A stretch of 21,649 nucleotides of DNA, from the IMG/VR virus record IMGVR_UViG_3300008448_000779, positions 1 to 21,649 of that record; one strand, 5' to 3'. The translations under genes and the position numbers were made by a program. Positions within the stretch are counted from its first letter, which is position 1; each line of letters begins with the position of its first letter. The notes under the pieces are model-generated. The model was given only the letters and a program-made list of their open reading frames with translations, searched no databases and was not told the DNA's origin. Shown here one piece after another: positions 6,521 through 11,969 of this stretch. Source of the DNA: a virus.

Positions 6521-6902
6521 AGAAGTTGGATCTAAAATTGAGAGATCTGATGAAAGAATCAAGATCACTCAAGAAGTGTTCACACCAATGGAAGTTTGTC
6601 AAAAAATGGTCAGTGATCTGCCAGAAGATGTACTGAAAGATCCTACTTCTAAATTTTTAGACAATTCTGCTGGCTCGGGCAACTTTATGGTTGCCCTGCG
6701 GGACAAATTACTTGAATATCACAGTTTAGACCACATTCTTGAAAATATGCTCTATGCTGTTGAACTTATGGAAGATAATCATAAGGAATTGTGTGAAAGA
6801 CTAGGTGTTTCTACCAATCATGCTCACTATATCTGTCACAATGCCCTCACATATGATTATAGTTTCGGTGAACCCATAGGAGTTGAGAAGTATTTTGGGT
6901 GA
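6474..6902 (+). CDS. DNA methyltransferase SAM-binding part (motifs X and I), 142 aa
   Basis: ITQEVFTPMEVCQKMVSDLP (31-50) matches the FTPxxV element at the start of gamma-type N6-adenine methyltransferases. FLDNSAGSGNFMVAL (61-75) is a textbook motif I binding S-adenosylmethionine. YAVELMED (94-101) fits motif II with its acidic residue, and NALTYDYSF (123-131) is where motif III ends. The protein then stops, just before NPPY would be expected, while the preceding gene supplies NPPYG. The frame is +1 relative to that gene; ATG 6474 overlaps it by 47 bp (an in-frame TTG exists at 6429). Either this is a split enzyme, a frameshifted single enzyme, or a fragment. Confidence 0.72.
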   Translation: MNLSNPISNTKNKHNKEVGSKIERSDERIKITQEVFTPMEVCQKMVSDLPEDVLKDPTSKFLDNSAGSGNFMVALRDKLLEYHSLDHILENMLYAVELMEDNHKELCERLGVSTNHAHYICHNALTYDYSFGEPIGVEKYFG

Positions 6903-6918
6903 CAGTTTGATAACTGTC
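6901..6918 (+). repeat. Short hairpin over the methyltransferase stop
   Basis: GACAGTT (6901-6907), loop TGAT, AACTGTC (6912-6918) forms a perfect 7-bp stem that overlaps the TGA at 6900-6902. No T-run follows. It occupies the same position as the stop-associated hairpins elsewhere in the window. Confidence 0.6.
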
Positions 6919-6950
6919 CACTCTGCCCCTGCCCCTGCCTTGTTTGGCAC

Positions 6951-6980
6951 TATAATTACAAGGTAATCGACAGACACCCC
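6951..6980 (+). promoter_or_regulatory. Sigma70-type promoter with conserved leader
   Basis: TATAAT at 6951-6956 is a perfect -10 box, followed by TACAAGGTAATC and then ACACCCC before ATG 6981. Nearly the same leader follows TATAAT at 9882 and, with changes, at 11539. No good -35 is seen at 17 bp; the region upstream is C-rich. This is probably an immediate-early promoter read by the host polymerase. Confidence 0.65.
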
Positions 6981-7388
6981 ATGGCAACCCGTTCTCGCAT
7001 TGGCATTGAACTCAAAGATGGTTCAATTCTTTCTGTTTATTGTCATTGGGACGGTTATCCTGAGTTCAATGGTGTTAAACTCAAAGAACATTTCAACACT
7101 CGTGCTAAAGTTTCACAACTGATTGATGGTGGTGATATCTCTGCACTCTGGACAAATGTAGGTTGGGATAATGAAACTCTGCCTACAACTGGTCCTCTGT
7201 ATTACTCTACTCGTGGTGAAGTAACTGAACCTAGGCACGATAAAGACCTGGCAGAGTATCTTCAGAATGGTGAAGAGTTTGCCTATCTCTATACTCAATC
7301 TGGTGAATGGTTGTGCTATGATACCTGCCAATGGCACGATTCATATATGGAAGGTGTTGAAATTCCCTCTGGTGCTCTTGCTGCTTGA
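6981..7388 (+). CDS. Conserved-type cyanophage protein, 135 aa
   Basis: It begins MATRSRIGIELKDGSILSVY and continues CHWDGYPEFNGVKLKEHFNT, a start shared by a widespread phage hypothetical family recognised by RSRIGI...LxDGSI and HWDGYPxxxG. The remainder is acidic and aromatic with Cys residues in LCYDTCQWHD. ATG 6981 follows the conserved promoter/leader. There is no known biochemical activity. It is the first gene of the 6981-7984 unit. Confidence 0.78.
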   Translation: MATRSRIGIELKDGSILSVYCHWDGYPEFNGVKLKEHFNTRAKVSQLIDGGDISALWTNVGWDNETLPTTGPLYYSTRGEVTEPRHDKDLAEYLQNGEEFAYLYTQSGEWLCYDTCQWHDSYMEGVEIPSGALAA

Positions 7389-7391
7389 TCT

Positions 7392-7583
7392 ATGAAAACT
7401 ACTACTGCTCTTGGTGTTGTATTTGCTGCTGTTGTTATTGTAACGGCAAGCATTTTGTTTGAAGCATGGTTGCTTGGTTTGATTCTGTCCTGGTTTAGTA
7501 TATCGTTGACCTTTTGGCAGAATCTTGCTATTATCATCCTTGCCAACATGATCTTTAAAAACTCTGGAGTTTCCTCAAAATGA
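7392..7583 (+). CDS. Small integral membrane protein, 63 aa
   Basis: Two hydrophobic segments (about residues 5-30, ALGVVFAAVVIVTASILFEA, and about 33-55, SWFSISLTFWQNLAIIILAN) predict a helical hairpin in the inner membrane. The gene starts 3 bp after its upstream neighbour and overlaps the SPFH-like gene by 4 bp (ATGA), so the two membrane proteins are probably co-translated. No family is recognised. Confidence 0.72.
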   Translation: MKTTTALGVVFAAVVIVTASILFEAWLLGLILSWFSISLTFWQNLAIIILANMIFKNSGVSSK

Positions 7584-7984
7584 AAGAAGATAACACTATG
7601 CGGAACGCCACAATTATTGGTGCTTCCTTTATTCTCTCTCTGTTTATTATCAATGCTGTGGTTGGTCCTCTCTATAATGTGTGGGCACAATCTCTGCAAG
7701 GTAAAGCAGAACTTCAGAAAGCAGAATATACTCGTCAGGTAGCAGTTCTGGAAGCACAAGCAAAGAAAGATTCAGCACAACAACTTGCTGATGCTGAGGT
7801 GATTCGTGCTCAAGGTGTTGCAAAAGCAAACCAAATCATTGGTAACAGTTTGAAAGATAACCGTGAGTATCTTCAGTATCTTTATATCACTGGGCTGGAA
7901 GAAGGATCGAATAAAGGTAACGTGACCATCTATGTTCCTACGGAGAATGGTCTTCCTGTACCAACTTTGCAAATGAACAAGTGA
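7580..7984 (+). CDS. Truncated SPFH/prohibitin-like membrane protein, 134 aa
   Basis: An N-terminal membrane helix (residues 10-32, TIIGASFILSLFIINAVVGP) precedes an Ala/Gln/Glu-rich coiled coil (LEAQAKKDSAQQLADAEVIR) and the signature AQGVAKANQIIGNSLKDN, YLQYLYITGLEEG, TIYVPTENGLPVP. These match the C-terminal part of band 7/prohibitin proteins known from cyanophages. At 134 residues it is shorter than cellular SPFH proteins and lacks most of the globular SPFH domain. It may form oligomeric scaffolds or tune host proteases at the membrane. Starts at 7580 and 7598 are both possible; the ATGA overlap favours 7580. Confidence 0.75.
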   Translation: MKEDNTMRNATIIGASFILSLFIINAVVGPLYNVWAQSLQGKAELQKAEYTRQVAVLEAQAKKDSAQQLADAEVIRAQGVAKANQIIGNSLKDNREYLQYLYITGLEEGSNKGNVTIYVPTENGLPVPTLQMNK

Positions 7985-8031
7985 CACTCTGACAACTGGC
8001 ACACTAACCCTTGCGAAAGCAGGGGTTTTTT
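7981..8031 (+). terminator. Stop-associated hairpin plus intrinsic terminator
   Basis: GTGACA (7981-7986), 10-nt loop, TGGCAC (7997-8002) is a one-mismatch copy of the repeated stop hairpin. Immediately after it, AACCCTTGC (8006-8014) pairs over nine positions, one of them G-T, with GCAGGGGTT (8019-8027) around a GAAA tetraloop and is followed by T residues to 8031. It ends the SPFH transcript. Confidence 0.85.
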
Positions 8032-8039
8032 GCTATTAT
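8011..8039 (+). promoter_or_regulatory. Promoter overlapping the terminator stem
   Basis: TTGCGA (8011-8016), 17-bp spacer, TATTAT (8034-8039). The -35 lies inside the terminator stem, so termination and initiation elements are interleaved as in PeSL cassettes. The transcript would start about 8046 and serve ATG 8063. Confidence 0.6.
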
Positions 8040-8062
8040 AACTGAGTGATTGAGGAACTTTC

Positions 8063-8188
8063 ATGAATCTGTCTGAACTGATTGAGGAACTGCGGGAGAT
8101 TGAAATTTATGAAACTGACCCTCAAGATTGGATGGGATACCTAAAAGATGACAGCACCTGGGTGCCAGATGTGGAACTGGCATACTGA
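8063..8188 (+). CDS. Very small acidic protein, 41 aa
   Basis: The frame (MNLSELIEELREIEIYETDP, then QDWMGYLKDDSTW) is highly acidic and predicted helical. It has its own terminator-flanked promoter upstream, a plausible ATG 17 nt after the predicted start site, and a hairpin and promoter at its 3' end (stop 8186-8188), so it reads as a complete single-gene unit. It is a candidate early effector; the family is unknown. Confidence 0.65.
   Translation: MNLSELIEELREIEIYETDPQDWMGYLKDDSTWVPDVELAY
8162..8183 (+). repeat. GTGCCA / TGGCA stem-loop, 10-nt loop
   Basis: GTGCCA (8162-8167), loop of exactly 10 nt, TGGCAT (8178-8183); five of six pairs form. It lies in the last codons of the 41-residue ORF, three bases before the stop. 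It belongs to the recurring stop-hairpin family. Confidence 0.6.
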
Positions 8189-8206
8189 CCTGCCAGACCC
8201 CTCTGG

Positions 8207-8219
8207 GATGCCCTATAAT
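8207..8219 (+). promoter_or_regulatory. Early promoter -10 with GATGCCC box
   Basis: GATGCCC directly precedes TATAAT (8214-8219). The same GATGCCCTATAATA string occurs at 9081-9094, and GATGCCCTAATG at 18675. Its product would have a leader of about 15 nt before ATG 8241. No convincing -35 is visible. Confidence 0.6.
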
Positions 8220-8240
8220 ACACTCATACGCAACAAACCA

Positions 8241-8681
8241 ATGACTACCACCTTTGCCGAGTATTCTGCCCAGCAAGAAGCACGAAACAACATTGCAGAG
8301 GCAGTTCTGGGGCACACCTATGCTCTCTGTGAGGCACTGCGTCAGAACTTTGTTGATTACAGCATCAAGTCTCATCAAAAGTTTGTTGATGATGCTGACA
8401 CTCAAGAGTATCATCAAAAGCAGATTATCAAACTGAAAGAGGGTATTTCTGACTATGAGTTCTACCCTGAAACGGGTCGTAAGTATCACAAAATCATTAT
8501 GGTTGCCAATGGTTCCCGTAGTGTTCATGCTTTTGTGGATAAGAAGACGGGAGAAATTTATAAAAGTGCCAGTTGGAAAGCACCTGCCAAAGGTGTTCGA
8601 TATGATCTTCGCATCATTGAGCAGCGTGAATGGTTGCTGGAAAATGCGGACTGGAGTGGGGCATATTTGTACGCACGATGA
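8241..8681 (+). CDS. Conserved-type cyanophage protein, 146 aa
   Basis: An N-terminal helical part (TTTFAEYSAQQEARNNIAEA) is followed by GRKYHKIIMVANGSRSVHAF, VDKKTGEIYKSASWKAPAKG, VRYDLRI. This compact beta-rich segment (SVHAFVDxxTGxxYKxASWKAPAK) is a frequent cyanomyovirus module. ATG 8241 is used; the frame is open further upstream but that region is the promoter. The last 16 residues, WLLENADWSGAYLYAR, are repeated exactly at the end of a tiny ORF at 8966-9037. The function is unknown. Confidence 0.78.
   Translation: MTTTFAEYSAQQEARNNIAEAVLGHTYALCEALRQNFVDYSIKSHQKFVDDADTQEYHQKQIIKLKEGISDYEFYPETGRKYHKIIMVANGSRSVHAFVDKKTGEIYKSASWKAPAKGVRYDLRIIEQREWLLENADWSGAYLYAR
8631..8681 (+). repeat. 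Duplicated gene end, copy 1
   Basis: The last 16 codons plus stop of the 146-residue gene encode WLLENADWSGAYLYAR. Copy 2 at 8987-9037 encodes the identical peptide with six third-position differences, all synonymous. Confidence 0.85.
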
Positions 8682-8794
8682 TTTACTTCCTTATCATTGC
8701 CGCTAGTGTTGCGTGGGCAGCACTAGCACTATTCTCTCCTCGGTTTAATCATCTTGACAAAGAAAATGAATCCTACAAAAGAAAAACTGATTAA
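8678..8794 (+). CDS. Small membrane peptide, 38 aa
   Basis: ATG 8678 overlaps the previous stop (ATGA). The first 20 residues (MIYFLIIAASVAWAALALFS) form one hydrophobic helix followed by a polar tail (PRFNHLDKENESYKRKTD), consistent with a single-pass membrane peptide. It overlaps the next gene by 29 bp in another frame. Peptides of this shape are common in early regions of T4-like phages, but evidence here is only the overlap and composition. Confidence 0.5.
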   Translation: MIYFLIIAASVAWAALALFSPRFNHLDKENESYKRKTD

Positions 8795-8969
8795 CGCACT
8801 TGTTAAGGAGTATGAGTTTCTCTGTCACGATGACTTTGATCCAGATTCCGACATTTCTCCAGAAGATTATCGTTTCCTTTTGAGAGATCTTAGCATTGAT
8901 GAGTTGATTGAAGAAACTAGCACTGGAGAAGACTATTCACTCAAAGAGTATTTGGAGCACTGGGCATGA
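8766..8969 (+). CDS. Small acidic protein, 67 aa
   Basis: MNPTKEKLINALVKEYEFLC is followed by DDFDPDSDISPEDYRFLLRD and LSIDELIEETSTGEDYSLKE. It is helical and strongly acidic, with repeated short helix-turn units. ATG 8766 is preferred; a TTG at 8754 is in frame. The stop TGA (8967-8969) overlaps the next ATG. The sequence type (SIDELIEETSTGEDYSLKEY) is familiar from cyanophage hypotheticals, and no role is known. Confidence 0.7.
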   Translation: MNPTKEKLINALVKEYEFLCHDDFDPDSDISPEDYRFLLRDLSIDELIEETSTGEDYSLKEYLEHWA

Positions 8970-9037
8970 TGACCATTATACTTTGGTGGTTGCTTGAGAA
9001 TGCTGATTGGAGCGGGGCATATTTGTACGCCCGATGA
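8966..9037 (+). CDS. 23-residue peptide ending in a duplicated tail
   Basis: The ORF reads MMTIILW followed by WLLENADWSGAYLYAR. The last 16 residues are identical to the C-terminus of the 146-residue protein at 8241-8681, with only synonymous nucleotide differences. It starts by ATGA overlap with the previous gene. It may be a remnant of a second, otherwise lost copy of that gene, or a genuine small peptide sharing a functional tail. The absence of amino-acid change favours selection on the peptide. Confidence 0.45.
   Translation: MMTIILWWLLENADWSGAYLYAR
8987..9037 (+). repeat. Duplicated gene end, copy 2
   Basis: This copy pairs with 8631-8681: 45 of 51 bases match, and every difference is a synonymous third-position change. 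Confidence 0.85.
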
Positions 9038-9046
9038 ACCACTTCG

Positions 9047-9099
9047 ATAACTGGCACACGGGGGCGCTCACCTGCCCCCAGATGCCCTATAATAATATC
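9047..9099 (+). promoter_or_regulatory. Hairpin plus leaderless-type early promoter
   Basis: AACTGGCACAC (from 9049) is followed by GGGGGC (9060-9065), an 8-nt loop and GCCCCC (9074-9079), a GC-rich hairpin without a T-run. The box GATGCCC then precedes a perfect TATAAT (9088-9093). Exactly six bases (AATATC) separate the -10 from ATG 9100, so the predicted transcript starts at the A of the ATG. Confidence 0.65.
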
Positions 9100-9345
9100 A
9101 TGTTCAACACATCACCCGCCATGGACACCATCAAAGAACTGACTGTTACCAAGTCTCTCAAACTGCTGCGTGATGGTTTCAAGAATGAGTTTGCTACTTC
9201 AGTATTCGCAGATGAGCGAATGACTGACCTCTTGCAGCAACTTGCATCGGAGTTTGTTGAAACTAACATTCCTCTGGTTGATGAGGATCATCAGATTGAA
9301 CTTGCTCTGATGTTGATGGAGACTTTGGATATTGTTGCACGTTGA
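9100..9345 (+). CDS. Conserved-type small acidic protein, 81 aa
   Basis: The core MDTIKELTVTKSLKLLRDGF, VFADERMTDLLQQLASEFVE, IPLVDEDHQIELALMLMETL is an all-helical protein of a type conserved in T4-like cyanophages. ATG 9100 fits the leaderless promoter; ATG 9121 (MDTIKEL...) matches the usual family start and would have a 20-nt leader, so the start is uncertain between the two. The function is unknown; the promoter class suggests immediate-early expression. Confidence 0.72.
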   Translation: MFNTSPAMDTIKELTVTKSLKLLRDGFKNEFATSVFADERMTDLLQQLASEFVETNIPLVDEDHQIELALMLMETLDIVAR

Positions 9346-9347
9346 GT

Positions 9348-9482
9348 ATGACTGCTAAGGAAAAACTCCTGTTTGTTTCTTCGTTCATTTGGTTTTTGCA
9401 CTGGGGTCAATGTCTTACATCACGCATTCTGGATATGGTTATCGCAAGCGGACCTGTGAGGATGTTACCTCTTGGTTTCTGA
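9348..9482 (+). CDS. Possible small membrane peptide, 44 aa
   Basis: MTAKEKLLFVSSFIWFLHWG is a basic start followed by one hydrophobic helix, then a short tail ending MLPLGF. ATG 9348 follows the previous stop by two bases, but the 3' half (73 bp) lies inside the start of the peptidase gene in another frame. The N-terminal half looks real; the C-terminal part may simply be overlap. It could be a phage membrane peptide. Confidence 0.4.
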   Translation: MTAKEKLLFVSSFIWFLHWGQCLTSRILDMVIASGPVRMLPLGF

Positions 9483-9886
9483 ATCGATTCTTCCCACGCC
9501 ATAAGATTACGGTGGATATTGTTCATCGTGGTCTGAATCGTGAGCAGGTTTATGGATATTGTGACGTTGTGGGTGAGACCTATCGTCCACGTCACTTTCT
9601 GATTGAACTGAATACCCATATGGATGATGAGTTGTATATAAAAACTCTTTTACATGAACTGACCCATCTGCGGCAGTGGGTAGTCGGTTCACTGCGGTTG
9701 CGAAGCGGAAAAATGTATTATGGTAAAGAATGCATGGAAAATATGGATTATTGGCATCAACCACACGAAATAGAGGCACGGGAGCAAGAAGAAACCCTAT
9801 ATCTGGACTATTTGTACGATGAATTGAATGTGCCAGAACTGCAAGTGGCACATCCCTTTGGCAACCGACTTTGTTCGGCAGTATAA
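9410..9886 (+). CDS. SprT-like / zinc metallopeptidase, 158 aa
   Basis: LLHELTHLRQW (81-90) carries the HExxH zinc-binding and catalytic motif (H82, E83, H86). HEIEAREQEETLYLDY (119-134) supplies an acidic helix in the position of the third ligand, as in SprT-like/gluzincin peptidases. The preceding strand RHFLIELNTHMDDELYIKTL is also typical. The size is that of a minimal peptidase domain. The substrate is unknown; possibilities include host proteins or a phage maturation step. ATG 9410 is selected because the frame upstream overlaps the small membrane ORF. The stop TAA (9884-9886) lies inside the next gene's -10 box. Confidence 0.75.
   Translation: MSYITHSGYGYRKRTCEDVTSWFLNRFFPRHKITVDIVHRGLNREQVYGYCDVVGETYRPRHFLIELNTHMDDELYIKTLLHELTHLRQWVVGSLRLRSGKMYYGKECMENMDYWHQPHEIEAREQEETLYLDYLYDELNVPELQVAHPFGNRLCSAV
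9830..9851 (+). repeat. GTGCCA / TGGCAC stem-loop, 10-nt loop
   Basis: GTGCCA (9830-9835) and TGGCAC (9846-9851) pair perfectly around exactly 10 nt. Here the hairpin is inside the coding region, about 35 bp before the stop, and upstream of the next promoter. Confidence 0.65.
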
Positions 9887-9913
9887 TTACAAGGTAATCA
9901 AGAGAACACCCCC
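9858..9913 (+). promoter_or_regulatory. Sigma70-type promoter with conserved leader
   Basis: TTGGCA (9858-9863), 18-bp spacer, TATAAT (9882-9887), then TACAAGGTAATC and ACACCCCC before ATG 9914. The -10 plus leader nearly duplicates the one at 6951-6980. The -10 contains the stop codon TAA of the peptidase gene. Confidence 0.7.
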
Positions 9914-10105
9914 ATGGCACTCTCTTTTCCCTCTAAGGCACACCACGTTGCTGCTCTGTATGATGCCTGTGCTCTGATTGTAGACACTTATCGGCAATCT
10001 GATGTGTTCAAGATCTACAGTGATGAAGGTCTTGAGGATCACATTAACTTTGCTGCCACTGCCCGTGAGATCATGGGTTTGATTGCCGAGGGTGACATCA
10101 AATGA
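9914..10105 (+). CDS. Small hypothetical protein, 63 aa
   Basis: MALSFPSKAHHVAALYDACA, IVDTYRQSDVFKIYSDEGLE, DHINFAATAREIMGLIAEGD: a helical protein with an acidic C-terminal half, driven by the promoter at 9858-9887. Its stop overlaps the next ATG (ATGA). No family is recognised. Confidence 0.7.
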   Translation: MALSFPSKAHHVAALYDACALIVDTYRQSDVFKIYSDEGLEDHINFAATAREIMGLIAEGDIK

Positions 10106-10269
10106 TTACCAATATGGATAAACCAATTCTAATTAAACAGTTTGCAAATCGTTGGTATTTGCACTGGGCAGATAATGGTCGGACGATTGCATCGTTTGCA
10201 ACTCAATTTGAGGATTACTCTGCACGACGATCTATGATAGAATATAACAAGAAAGGAGGAATCTCATGA
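10102..10269 (+). CDS. Small hypothetical protein, 55 aa
   Basis: The sequence IKQFANRWYLHWADNGRTIA, SFATQFEDYSARRSMIEYNK suggests a short beta hairpin then a helix. ATG 10102 overlaps the previous stop; an internal ATG at 10114 is possible. Its last codons contain the ribosome binding site of the next gene. The function is unknown. Confidence 0.62.
   Translation: MITNMDKPILIKQFANRWYLHWADNGRTIASFATQFEDYSARRSMIEYNKKGGIS
10252..10260 (+). promoter_or_regulatory. Strong Shine-Dalgarno site
   Basis: AAAGGAGGA at 10252-10260 precedes ATG 10266 with an ideal gap. It is the best anti-16S match noticed in the window, where most starts depend on coupling or lack an SD. Confidence 0.75.
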
Positions 10270-10424
10270 GTTATTACTGGACACCTAAACTGAATACTGC
10301 AACCAATCGTCGATTGGAAAAACTAGAAAAAGAAAATATTTTGATTGATACTGAGACACATCAAGGTCGTAAATTAATTGGATATAATTATCTGGAATTT
10401 GTGGGAGATGAAATTAAGGAATGA
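10266..10424 (+). CDS. Small hypothetical protein, 52 aa
   Basis: MSYYWTPKLNTATNRRLEKL, EKENILIDTETHQGRKLIGY, then NYLEFVGDEIKE. It has a strong SD upstream and overlaps both neighbours by 4 bp (ATGA). The Lys/Glu-rich middle suggests one helix followed by a strand. No family is recognised. Confidence 0.68.
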   Translation: MSYYWTPKLNTATNRRLEKLEKENILIDTETHQGRKLIGYNYLEFVGDEIKE

Positions 10425-10735
10425 TTGAAACTTTGATTGCTGGTCTTGCATGTGGCATCACTACATTTTATGGAATTGGTGATGGTTTTCATGGACAAAC
10501 TACTGCAAACGGAGAACGATTTGATGCTTACCGTTGGACTGCTGCTCACCCTTACCTTCCTATGGGAACTAAAATTAGAGTTACAAACCAAGACAACGGA
10601 AAACAAGTAATCGTTCGTGTAAATGATCGTGGTCCATATTCTCATGCTGACCTTGATCTGTCTTATGCTGCCTTTGCCCATATTGCTTCTACAAGTAAGG
10701 GCAATGCTGTTGTTTGTTGGAGAGTAATTGGATGA
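10421..10735 (+). CDS. RlpA-like double-psi beta-barrel protein, 104 aa
   Basis: The whole protein is one RlpA/expansin-like double-psi beta-barrel: TANGERFDAYRWTAAHPYLP (28-47) followed by MGTKIRVTNQDNGKQVIVRV and NDRGPY (68-73), then DLDLSYAAFAHIA. The D of NDRGPY and the TANGExFD motif are the conserved family positions. RlpA proteins bind or cleave septal peptidoglycan. A phage copy may act on host cell wall or serve as a virion part. The N-terminus (ETLIAGLACGITTFYGI) is mildly hydrophobic and might be a poor signal peptide. A signal-peptide gene follows, overlapped by 4 bp. Confidence 0.82.
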   Translation: MIETLIAGLACGITTFYGIGDGFHGQTTANGERFDAYRWTAAHPYLPMGTKIRVTNQDNGKQVIVRVNDRGPYSHADLDLSYAAFAHIASTSKGNAVVCWRVIG

Positions 10736-11115
10736 AAAAACTTTTTCTTATCATGTCATTGCTGGTCACATCACCAGCACTTGCACAGACTGCACCACCT
10801 GCACCTAAAGTCTATCGACCATTTGTATATGAAACTCCCTGTGTACTTGAAGCAGGACTTCAAACCTATCCTGATGTCTGTAAGGTTGTCGAAACCCGTG
10901 AGACTGGTGGAGCACTTCGCACCCGTAATATCTTTTCTAACAAACATAAGTTGACGATCAAAGGTCGTTTTGATAAAGTGAAGGGGTACATGACTTGGGA
11001 CAGTCACAACAAATATGAGTATAAGTGGGAATATAAGGTCGGTGGAAGCACTGACACTGGTGCCTGGACATATGTGATGCCTGGGTTCTTACTTCAAAAT
11101 GTTTCTTGGGATTGA
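10732..11115 (+). CDS. Exported protein with Sec signal peptide, 127 aa
   Basis: MKKLFLIMSLLVTSPALAQT is a classical signal peptide with a predicted cut after ALA (residues about 17-19). The mature part has two Cys (PCVLEAG, DVCKVVE) that could form a disulfide and then beta-rich sequence (KLTIKGRFDKVKGYMTWD, KYEYKWEYKVGG). ATG 10732 overlaps the RlpA-like stop, so both probably function in the periplasm. No family is assigned. Further upstream extension in frame is not needed. Confidence 0.72.
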   Translation: MKKLFLIMSLLVTSPALAQTAPPAPKVYRPFVYETPCVLEAGLQTYPDVCKVVETRETGGALRTRNIFSNKHKLTIKGRFDKVKGYMTWDSHNKYEYKWEYKVGGSTDTGAWTYVMPGFLLQNVSWD

Positions 11116-11117
11116 AT

Positions 11118-11336
11118 ATGAAAGAAGTTGTTGTTTATCCAAGTTTTATTTTAACTGCCGTGCTTGGATTCATTACTGGGGGTGCTTTTTATAGCCAGTC
11201 ATCTTATAATGATGCACTCAAACTTTGTAATCAAAAACCATTAGAGTGTAAGTTTAAGTATGATATTATCAATTATAATGAGACTGGTAGAATTCCCTAT
11301 ACCAAACCTGTAGTAAAGGAGACTGAAAAGAAATGA
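11118..11336 (+). CDS. Small membrane-anchored protein, 72 aa
   Basis: A membrane helix or uncleaved signal at residues 7-28 (YPSFILTAVLGFITGGAFYS) is followed by a soluble tail with two Cys (LCNQKPLECKFKYDIINYNE). The tail would lie in the periplasm. ATG 11118 starts two bases after the previous TGA. Together with the two preceding genes it forms an envelope-directed set (10421-11336). No homolog is recognised. Confidence 0.68.
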   Translation: MKEVVVYPSFILTAVLGFITGGAFYSQSSYNDALKLCNQKPLECKFKYDIINYNETGRIPYTKPVVKETEKK

Positions 11337-11536
11337 CTGAAACACAAGTAAATCTAAATGTTCATGAACTTGGTGTGATTCTATCTGCACTGCAAGAACT
11401 CAATCTCCGTGAAGAAAATAGAATCGCACGGGAATATGGGAGTGTGCCTGCACTGTATAACAAACTCTATTCCGTTTGGGAGCAGATGGACACTTCCCAA
11501 ACTGGACTACGCAACGACGTGGTGCCGTCTTTCTGA
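11333..11536 (+). CDS. Small helical hypothetical protein, 67 aa
   Basis: TETQVNLNVHELGVILSALQ, ELNLREENRIAREYGSVPAL, YNKLYSVWEQMDTSQTGLRN: a helix-turn-helix-like arrangement of amphipathic segments, without a DNA-binding signature. It overlaps the previous gene by 4 bp. The 3' end contains degenerate pieces of the stop hairpin (AACTGG ... GTGCCG) before the next promoter. Confidence 0.68.
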   Translation: MTETQVNLNVHELGVILSALQELNLREENRIAREYGSVPALYNKLYSVWEQMDTSQTGLRNDVVPSF

Positions 11537-11538
11537 CC

Positions 11539-11568
11539 TATAATACAGAGGTAATCGGGACACACCTC
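11539..11568 (+). promoter_or_regulatory. Early promoter with conserved leader
   Basis: TATAAT (11539-11544) is followed by ACAGAGGTAATC and ACACACCTC before ATG 11569. This is the third copy of the -10 plus GGTAATC leader seen at 6951 and 9882. A -35 is not convincing. Confidence 0.62.
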
Positions 11569-11832
11569 ATGCCTGACTTCCCCACCCTGCAATCTAAAGA
11601 TGGCACCATGCTGATCGGTTTCTACCCTGTTGCTACTCCGTTCGGTGACATCTCAGAAGAATGGTGTATGCAAATTCTTTCCTGGAAAGGTATTGATCAG
11701 ATCTCCAAGAAGTATCTGAACCGTGTGGAGAAGGCAGTTGCCATTCGTGAACGTCTTGCTTATGATTATGTGGTGACTGGTGACAATCAAAACTCTCCTC
11801 AAGAGGGTAATCCTTTTTATGGTGCCTGCTGA
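11569..11832 (+). CDS. Hypothetical protein, 87 aa
   Basis: MPDFPTLQSKDGTMLIGFYP, EEWCMQILSWKGIDQISKKY, RVEKAVAIRERLAYDYVVTG. It has a short beta start then two helices and a Pro/Asn-rich C-terminus ending GNPFYGAC. ATG 11569 is set by the conserved leader, although the frame is open upstream. The stop overlaps the following ATG by one base. Unknown function; probably early. Confidence 0.7.
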   Translation: MPDFPTLQSKDGTMLIGFYPVATPFGDISEEWCMQILSWKGIDQISKKYLNRVEKAVAIRERLAYDYVVTGDNQNSPQEGNPFYGAC

Positions 11833-11969
11833 TGAAAAAGAAATATATTGCTTATGCTGCTGTTGCGGCAATTACCATTATTGGTTATAATATCTTTCTG
11901 ATCCAACGTGATCAGAAGATGTATGATGCCTACTACTGTCAAACGATTGGATGCGCCAATGAACGATGA
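11832..11969 (+). CDS. Small membrane or exported peptide, 45 aa
   Basis: MKKKYIAYAAVAAITIIGYN is a positively charged start followed by one hydrophobic helix, and the tail contains two Cys (AYYCQTIGCANER). It could be a single-pass membrane peptide with a periplasmic disulfide. ATG 11832 shares its A with the previous stop. The 3' end overlaps the next gene. No family is recognised. Confidence 0.6.
   Translation: MKKKYIAYAAVAAITIIGYNIFLIQRDQKMYDAYYCQTIGCANER

Noticed and set aside
7316-7759. Minus-strand open frame of 147 codons
   Set aside because: It lies opposite three well-supported plus-strand genes including the SPFH-like one; no motifs are visible.
8061-8528. Minus-strand open frame of 155 codons
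   Set aside because: It is antisense to two plus-strand genes with their own promoters, and shows no family features.
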